A stretch of DNA of 64,000 nt from Variovorax sp. CF079. GTDB lineage: Bacteria; Pseudomonadota; Gammaproteobacteria; Burkholderiales; Burkholderiaceae_C. A model generated the notes under the pieces. The model was not told the DNA's origin. It saw only the letters and a list, made by a program, of their open reading frames with translations, and made no database searches. A program made the translations under genes and the position numbers. The stretch covers positions 186,001 through 250,000 of the forward strand of contig NZ_FMZU01000005.1 in the NCBI RefSeq assembly GCF_900101545.1. Direction: 5' to 3'. The first letter of the stretch is position 1. Each line of letters begins with the position of its first letter. Positions 59,706 to 64,000 of this stretch are shown here, in pieces.

Positions 59706-60176
59706 ATGGAGACTTCTCCCTCTTTCCGACGACTGCTGAGCCTTCTGGCGCAGATCGGCAGACGAGTCGTCGCGCGTTCAGCGAAATCTGCGTCAGGTCA
59801 GACGCTCGGTGTGCGTTCCGCCTACCGAGTACCGCTCGGGTCAGCTCCCATGAGGTCGGAGGCTCCCGCACGGTCCTTGGGTTCGCCGAAGCCTCGGGCG
59901 TCGGTGCCGCCGGCACCCGCGATCGCCACAGGCGTACGCGATCGGGCCAAGACGATGCGCTCGTTGGATGAGATGAGAGCCGATCTGGCGCGCCTTCGCG
60001 CGAGTTCCAGGGAGCGCCACGCGCCTGTTCCGATCAAGCGTCAAACCACTTTCGACGCCACCGTTTTCGCCAACTTCACCGAAGCCGCAACCACGGGGAA
60101 CACGGATCCTCCTCAGGACTACTCCCAGACGGTGTGTTTGCCTCGCAGTGCTTCCGAGTCGCCGTCGAGAAAGTAG
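59706..60176 (+). CDS. Hypothetical protein, paralogue of the repeat protein at 54319
   Basis: The 156-aa product has a basic N-terminal region, a Pro/Ala-rich linker (PMRSEAPARSLGSPKPR) and the segment AKTMRSLDEMRADLARLR followed by RERHAP. That segment matches the 54319 protein almost residue for residue. A single TTFDATVFANFTE motif stands where the paralogue has its repeats. The C-terminus differs. AAGG lies 11 bases before the ATG. No function is known; the shared core defines a small family. Confidence 0.68.
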   Translation: METSPSFRRLLSLLAQIGRRVVARSAKSASGQTLGVRSAYRVPLGSAPMRSEAPARSLGSPKPRASVPPAPAIATGVRDRAKTMRSLDEMRADLARLRASSRERHAPVPIKRQTTFDATVFANFTEAATTGNTDPPQDYSQTVCLPRSASESPSRK

Positions 60177-60220
60177 ATCGGTGGGGCACACGAGCTTCCA
60201 ACCGCTAAACCTCTAGAGCC

Positions 60221-60412
60221 ATGTCAAGACGATTCAACACCCACAACCGCTTCGCTGCCGAACTCGACAGCGCCCCTTCCCGGCTGGAGGACCTGACTCT
60301 CCACCATCGGCTCGAGGAACGTGAGCAGCGCGCTTCCGGCTGGCGGCGCAACATGGGCGTCGCCGCGCTTGTGGTTGTTGCGGTGCTCGTCGCGATGTTC
60401 ATCGCGTGGTGA
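60221..60412 (+). CDS. Small single-pass membrane protein, 63 aa
   Basis: A charged N-terminus (SRRFNTHNRFAAELDSAPSR and a helical LEDLTLHHRLEEREQ segment) is followed by one C-terminal membrane helix (MGVAALVVVAVLVAMFIAW). This tail-anchored layout suits small regulatory membrane proteins. No homologue is recognised. It sits in the run of small unknown genes between 59.3 and 61.7 kb. Confidence 0.6.
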   Translation: MSRRFNTHNRFAAELDSAPSRLEDLTLHHRLEEREQRASGWRRNMGVAALVVVAVLVAMFIAW

Positions 60413-60625
60413 GGGGAAACGCTGCTGGTGCGAGACCGCACGCAGGAGCCTCCGCACCCCCTTCATCAGCTTGGTGCTTAGCCACCTCCAGCAAGACCGC
60501 GAGCTCCTGCGCAATTGGCCGACGACGGCCAAGGGCGGAAACCTACAGGAGGAGCGCACGTAGACGAAGCCCCTGCTTGCACCAGTGGCTCCAGTATCCA
60601 GCCTGGTCAACCAGATGGACATGAC

Positions 60626-60886
60626 ATGAGAGCTGATGCACTACCAAGCGCAACGAACGTCGACACTGCGCGCCGCAACGGCGTGGTTTGGACTGCGTTC
60701 ATTGACGAATATGAACTCGCCTTGCGCTCGGTCGAGTGCGACTACCCCGTGCTCGATCCCGATTCCACCGAGTTCAAGGAGGACGTGATGCTCGGGGTCT
60801 ACGAGGCCATGAAAGCTCTTGTGAAGCAAGGCACCCCGCCCGCTCTGGCAGTCAGGCTGGCTGCGGTCCAGCGCTTCGGCAATTGA
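60626..60886 (+). CDS. Hypothetical soluble protein, 86 aa
   Basis: This is an acidic helical protein (WTAFIDEYELALRSVECDYP, DSTEFKEDVMLGVYEAMKALVKQG) without signal or membrane segment. Composition is less GC-biased than the catabolic genes. The start at 60626 (MRADALPSA) is uncertain; an in-frame extension to 60515 is possible. The family is not recognised. Confidence 0.55.
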   Translation: MRADALPSATNVDTARRNGVVWTAFIDEYELALRSVECDYPVLDPDSTEFKEDVMLGVYEAMKALVKQGTPPALAVRLAAVQRFGN

Positions 60887-60942
60887 CGGATGCACTGGCG
60901 TTCGGCATAGCCACCCCAACCGAATGCGAGTACCTTCCGGTC

Positions 60943-61170
60943 ATGAGCACGAAGGCCGCACGTCGCGAGTACCTGGAGGCTGTCGCTGAATTTCAGCGAG
61001 CGCTTCAAGAGTTCTCTGTCGGCATGGGCCGCCTCGATCCGTCCCCGCCCAATCGCTCGCCACAGGACGGCGCGCAACCGGCGGTCATCGCGCAGCTGCT
61101 TGGGCCCCGCAAGCCTGCTCAGCGCGCGCCGCGTGCTCAGCGGCTGATAGACGGCGCAAGGAAGGCGTGA
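60943..61170 (+). CDS. Hypothetical protein, 75 aa
   Basis: A helical N-terminal half (ARREYLEAVAEFQRALQEF) is followed by a Pro/Arg-rich tail (PPNRSPQDGAQPAV, KPAQRAPRAQRLIDGARKA). No domain is recognised. The coding call rests on open frame and codon bias alone, and the start is uncertain. Confidence 0.45.
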   Translation: MSTKAARREYLEAVAEFQRALQEFSVGMGRLDPSPPNRSPQDGAQPAVIAQLLGPRKPAQRAPRAQRLIDGARKA

Positions 61171-61192
61171 TCTCCCTCGATGGCGGGCGGTC

Positions 61193-61375
61193 TCAGGTGT
61201 AAAACGCGTCCTCCAGTTCGTCGAGCGCCTTGCGGGCAAGCCGAATGGCGTCGTCGATCTGTTCCAGCGTCAGCGGAGGACGCGCAGGTGCGGACTGAAG
61301 AGCGTCGTTCAACTGCTCGCACGCCGCTTCCCAGACGAGCAACCCGCGCCGGCGGGCAAGATCCGTTTTAGTCAC
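61193..61375 (-). CDS. Hypothetical helical protein, 60 aa
   Basis: The GTG start at 61375 has AGGAG seven bases upstream. The product is almost entirely helical (GLLVWEAACEQLNDALQSA, TLEQIDDAIRLARKALDELE), suggesting a small helical bundle or coiled coil. The function is unknown. It is divergent from the 75-aa gene at 61418. Confidence 0.6.
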   Translation of the reverse strand: MTKTDLARRRGLLVWEAACEQLNDALQSAPARPPLTLEQIDDAIRLARKALDELEDAFYT

Positions 61376-61417
61376 TGCGTTTCTCCTGCGGCGAACCGCG
61401 AAGGCGAAGTGTGCGCC

Positions 61418-61645
61418 ATGGAGAGCGAATGGACGCACGGAACTGTTCGCGCTGTCGATGCCCAGAACAGCGATAGGACGTGCGCCGCCCTCAGAAGCGG
61501 CGACGCGGTCATGATCGGCGACTGCCAGGCGCGATTTATCGCCGATGAGGACTTTCACGAGATCGTGGCCGAAACGCGCCCGTCTCTCCCGGGACTCCGG
61601 GTGCTCCTGGTCGATTCAATGGCGAGCGAGCTGCTTACCCCCTGA
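61418..61645 (+). CDS. Hypothetical protein, 75 aa
   Basis: This short alpha/beta protein (HGTVRAVDAQNSDRTCAALR, GDAVMIGDCQARFIADEDF) has no recognisable domain. A GTG at 61409 is an alternative start. It belongs to the run of small genes that is less GC-rich than the rest of the window. Confidence 0.45.
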   Translation: MESEWTHGTVRAVDAQNSDRTCAALRSGDAVMIGDCQARFIADEDFHEIVAETRPSLPGLRVLLVDSMASELLTP

Positions 61646-61772
61646 CCAGGGGGATCCTTGGGCCCAGTCCTCGCGCCTGCCAGTCCTCGGGTCCGTCTTG
61701 CGGGAATACAGGCGGTATTCGCCTGAGGCGAGTTTGCGAGACGCCGACCACCACAGGTTGACGCAAGCCAAG

Positions 61773-62453
61773 TCAACCGCAGCGCGTCGCTTTGCTCTCC
61801 GCCTTGTTGATAAGCCATGTCAGCAAGGTACCGGGCACGAGAAAGCCGAGGGTGACCAAGATGCCGTGCAGCAGATGGGCCAAAGGTTCGTTCAGCCCTG
61901 CGACGTGCTTCATAGGCGAAAGCCAGGGTGACAGATTCAGGAACAGGACAACGAGCACCATCGAGGGCCAGAGCAGGCTCACCCCGCGACGAGCGCTTGT
62001 GACCCATGCGTACGCGACCAGAGCTGCAGCAAACACACCCTCTAGAACCCAGGATGCAGTGCCCAGCTTGCCCCACAGCCCATAGCCCCAATGGGTCTCG
62101 GCGTGTGGGTACAGCGCCATATCGTTGTTGTGCACGGGCAAGTCCGCGAGGAAATGCGAAAGGGCCGCGACGAACGCCAAGGTCGCGACCCGCCTGTCTC
62201 GCAGGAAAAGCGCGCCCCAAATCGCTGACCAGAACAACGCGGCCAGCAATGAGTGGTCCCAATCTATGAACGTGAGGTCGAAGAAGAGGTACGGGCCGGC
62301 GAGCGGATTCGGCGTCACGCGATCCCAGCCCAGAACGATGAAGGTGCCATCAAGAATGTCCAGGAAACCCGCGCCGAGCATGATTGGCAAGGCGGGTACT
62401 TTTGGATAGCGTGCTTTCAGCGCCATGCCGATGGCGAAATGACCGACGTACAT
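61773..62453 (-). CDS. YdjM-like membrane-bound metal-dependent hydrolase family protein
   Basis: This 226-aa protein has about six membrane segments and the conserved His/Asp positions of DUF457/YdjM-like proteins: MYVGHFAIGM at the start, GFLDILDG, DWDHSLLAALFW and LSHFLADLPVH. Family members are induced or associated with envelope stress in other bacteria. The hydrolase label is historical and the activity is unproven. Confidence 0.8.
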   Translation of the reverse strand: MYVGHFAIGMALKARYPKVPALPIMLGAGFLDILDGTFIVLGWDRVTPNPLAGPYLFFDLTFIDWDHSLLAALFWSAIWGALFLRDRRVATLAFVAALSHFLADLPVHNNDMALYPHAETHWGYGLWGKLGTASWVLEGVFAAALVAYAWVTSARRGVSLLWPSMVLVVLFLNLSPWLSPMKHVAGLNEPLAHLLHGILVTLGFLVPGTLLTWLINKAESKATRCG

Positions 62454-62600
62454 GAGAGGATGTTAGAGCTTGAACCGGCTGTTCATCGTTGAACGCGGGT
62501 GCCCGACGCCGGCATCAGGGCACTGACACGCAACGGCACCGGTTCAGCTCTGGCGACGGTCGCCACGGACGTGGCGCTCATCTCGACCAGCTCTTCCCAT

Positions 62601-63032
62601 TCAGGAGCTGATGACCTGGGGGTCGCCGCTCGCACCCAGGTGCTGGCGCACCTGCTGCGCCATCGAGCCGAAGATCTTTCCTGCCAGACCGGGTTCATCG
62701 CTGCCGAAGACGATACGGCTGCAGCCGTAGTCGCGAGCGGCCATGGCAATCGTCTCGGCACTGCGCCCCACCAGCACGATGCTTGTGTAGCGGACCCCAG
62801 CCAGGTTGAGCAGGCTCTGTGCGTACTGCAGATCCTCGGCGCCTGCGTCCAGCTGCAGGTCGAGCAGCTCGCGTGTGCCGAAGAGCATCGCAACATGACC
62901 CGAGACCTTGGGCTGCACCCGCAGCAAGCGAACGGTCACCCGCTCGGTTCGGCTCATGCGCACGACCTGCTCGATGGCCGAGCGCGTACGAGCCGGTTCA
63001 TTCGGGTCGATAGGTACCAGAATGCGCGTCAT
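62601..63032 (-). CDS. Universal stress protein (UspA family)
   Basis: This 143-aa protein begins MTRILVPIDPNEPARTRSAI and ends with the ATP-binding-type motif GSDEPGLAGKIFGSMAQQVRQHL (a variant of G-x2-G-x9-G-S/T). It lies 10 bases after the TerC-family gene, so the two probably form one transcript. Confidence 0.88.
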   Translation of the reverse strand: MTRILVPIDPNEPARTRSAIEQVVRMSRTERVTVRLLRVQPKVSGHVAMLFGTRELLDLQLDAGAEDLQYAQSLLNLAGVRYTSIVLVGRSAETIAMAARDYGCSRIVFGSDEPGLAGKIFGSMAQQVRQHLGASGDPQVISS

Positions 63033-63042
63033 GCGGGCACCT

Positions 63043-63759
63043 TCAGACGGCGGGTTGCTTCTTGGTCGCTTGTAGTTGTTGTTCGCGGCGCTGTCCGCGG
63101 CGGGTGCTCAGCCACTTGCCGATCGCCACCACGAACATGGCACCGAGCGCCGGGACCACCGTGTGCAGCGCGTGTTGATTGGCGGCCAAGCCGACGATGG
63201 ACGGATCTGTCATCGCCATTTCGCCGGCCACCCAACCGAGCAGGGCGGCGCCGAGCACGATGATGATTGGGAATCGATCCATCAGTTTCAGGATCAAGGT
63301 GCTGCCGAAAATGATCAGGGGAATGCTGATCACGAGACCGAACACAAGCAGTGGAACATTGCCCTTCGCTGCAGCAGCGACGCCGACGACGTTGTCCAGG
63401 CTCATGACCAGGTCGGCAACCACGATGGTCTTGATGGCCGCAGCCAGACCGGCGTGGCCTTCCATGCTCTTCCCCTCGTCCTCTTCTTGAAGCAAGCCAA
63501 TGCCGATCCAGAGCAGCAGCGCTGCGCCGACCAGCTTGAGGTACGGCAGGGTCAGCAGATAGACGGCAAAGAAGGTCAGGACCACGCGCAACACGATGGC
63601 GCCGACGCTGCCGAACAGGATTGCCTTCTTTTGCTGGGCGGGCGGTAGCGAGCGGGAGGCCATCGCTATGACGACGGCGTTGTCCCCGCTCAGGACGATG
63701 TTGATCAGGATGATCTGCGACAGGGCGATCCAGAATTCGGCACTCGACAAAAGCGACAC
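63043..63759 (-). CDS. TerC-family integral membrane protein (YjbE-like)
   Basis: This 238-aa protein has about seven helices and the two TerC acidic motifs: LSGDNAVVIAMA in helix 1-2 and MSLDNVVGVAAAAKG in the second half. Relatives export manganese or related divalent metals. It heads an operon with the universal stress protein. The 144-bp upstream region has a GGAACC-N5-GGTTCC hairpin and GTAAGCTTAC and CTGACAGC/GCTGTCAG dyads, hinting at controlled expression. Confidence 0.9.
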   Translation of the reverse strand: MSLLSSAEFWIALSQIILINIVLSGDNAVVIAMASRSLPPAQQKKAILFGSVGAIVLRVVLTFFAVYLLTLPYLKLVGAALLLWIGIGLLQEEDEGKSMEGHAGLAAAIKTIVVADLVMSLDNVVGVAAAAKGNVPLLVFGLVISIPLIIFGSTLILKLMDRFPIIIVLGAALLGWVAGEMAMTDPSIVGLAANQHALHTVVPALGAMFVVAIGKWLSTRRGQRREQQLQATKKQPAV

Positions 63760-63782
63760 GGTGTCTCCTCGGTAAATGGTTC

Positions 63783-63799
63783 GGAACCACAGCGGTTCC
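63783..63799. promoter_or_regulatory. Hairpin in the TerC leader
   Basis: GGAACC and GGTTCC form a 6-bp stem around ACAGC, about 24 bases upstream of the TerC start codon. It could be part of a regulatory leader or a protein site. The conserved GGGGAGTAG core of the manganese yybP-ykoY riboswitch is not visible, so I do not call that element. Confidence 0.35.
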
Positions 63800-63847
63800 G
63801 CCCTTTTCGAGCGTAGAGACCTGTCCTGTCACCTTTCTGCCGGCGCG

Positions 63848-63885
63848 CTGACAGCCGGTTGTCTGCGAGCTGTCAGTAAGCTTAC
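63848..63885. promoter_or_regulatory. Overlapping dyads between the sensor kinase and TerC genes
   Basis: CTGACAGC (63848-63855) and GCTGTCAG (63869-63876) are perfect inverted arms 13 bases apart. They run into the 10-bp palindrome GTAAGCTTAC (63876-63885). CTGTAAG-type words are typical sites of OmpR/PmrA/QseB-like response regulators. A two-component sensor gene ends just beyond, so its partner regulator could act here on terC. Confidence 0.4.
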
Positions 63886-63903
63886 AGAGCGCTGCTGCGC
63901 CGA

Positions 63904-64000
63904 TCAGGCAGCGCGCAATGGGAAGAAGACGCTGAAGGTGTTGCCCACGCCGTCGGCGTCTTCCTCCAGCGTGATGCGCGCGCCGTGCAGCGTGGCGATC
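63904..64000 (-). CDS. Sensor histidine kinase, C-terminal end (partial)
   Basis: Only the last 31 codons are inside the window. They encode the end of an HATPase_c domain (HGARITLEEDADGVGNTFSVFFPL), where GVGNTFSVFFP is the G2-box strand of histidine kinases. The stop is at 63904. Everything else about the protein lies beyond the window. Confidence 0.75.
   Translation of the reverse strand, partial: IATLHGARITLEEDADGVGNTFSVFFPLRAA

Noticed and set aside
63760..63903. Manganese yybP-ykoY riboswitch before the TerC-family gene
   Set aside because: The family context fits, but the conserved GGGGAGTAG core is not visible, so only a hairpin and dyads are reported.
1..64000. CRISPR arrays, tRNA or rRNA genes, complete insertion sequences
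   Set aside because: I looked for spaced direct repeats, cloverleaf-like segments and transposase motifs and saw none; this was by eye, so a covariance-model scan could still find a tRNA.

Overview
The window is dense, GC-rich bacterial chromosome with the style of a Comamonadaceae beta-proteobacterium, most like Variovorax. This is inferred from the very high third-position GC, the orphan tripartite-tricarboxylate (Bug/TctC) binding proteins, the many LysR/TetR/LacI/IclR-controlled catabolic operons, the acetoacetyl-CoA synthetase and the glutarate-type CoA-transferase/dehydrogenase pair. I saw no rRNA, tRNA, CRISPR array, prophage or complete insertion sequence. Almost all of the sequence is coding, and most long antisense frames are GC-bias shadows.

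0-8.7 kb: a partial LacI repressor is divergent from a seven-gene catabolic operon (intradiol dioxygenase, SDR, BKACE/DUF849 cleavage enzyme, quinone-oxidoreductase-like MDR, cupin, Bug binding protein, exported amidohydrolase), with a promoter and two LacI-type operators between them. An epimerase-cupin pair follows on the minus strand. 8.8-13.2 kb: MocR/PdxR regulator, CopD-like membrane protein, a Fic-family gene broken by two compensating indels behind an array of GCGGAGA palindromes, and an MgtC/DUF4010 membrane protein. 13.2-16.8 kb: a glutarate module (CaiB/BaiF CoA-transferase, glutaryl-CoA dehydrogenase, divergent LysR). 16.7-19.7 kb: an unusual IclR-SMP30 fusion regulator divergent from an RraA-like/SnoaL-like gene pair. 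19.8-24 kb: FmdB-type zinc ribbon, 1-Cys peroxiredoxin, persulfide dioxygenase-rhodanese fusion, PLD lipoprotein, a dioxygenase remnant and a Sel1-like protein.

24-35.6 kb: LysR, hypothetical and GNAT-like genes; a sugar-acid dehydratase with a Bug protein; YvlD-like membrane protein; HxlR divergent from a DHFR-like reductase; a mannonate-dehydratase-like pseudogene interrupted by a palindromic REP-like element and a 2-bp duplication; MFS exporter; acetoacetyl-CoA synthetase. 35.6-41.8 kb: one tightly overlapping operon of TetR, NitT/TauT-type ABC transporter (binding protein, ATPase, two permeases), cyclase and fumarylacetoacetase. 41.8-50.8 kb: VOC protein, a PAP2-ACP-ketosynthase operon, LysR regulators, MFS and EamA transporters, a PhnD-like binding protein and small secreted proteins.

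50.8-64 kb: a TPR/pseudo-protease protein translationally coupled to a large 5'-nucleotidase; the first of two paralogous small proteins with a repeated acidic [ED]AT[AV]F motif; a scar joining two 5'-truncated genes; Rieske oxygenase with divergent TetR; MAPEG protein; and a less GC-rich run of small unknown genes that includes one behind a strong LexA-box match and the second paralogue. The end holds a YdjM-like membrane hydrolase, a universal stress protein, a TerC-family protein and the C-terminus of a sensor kinase.

The catabolic themes (aromatic ring cleavage, glutarate, acetoacetate, sugar acids, fumarylacetoacetate) all converge on CoA esters and acetoacetate, which suits a soil or rhizosphere generalist.
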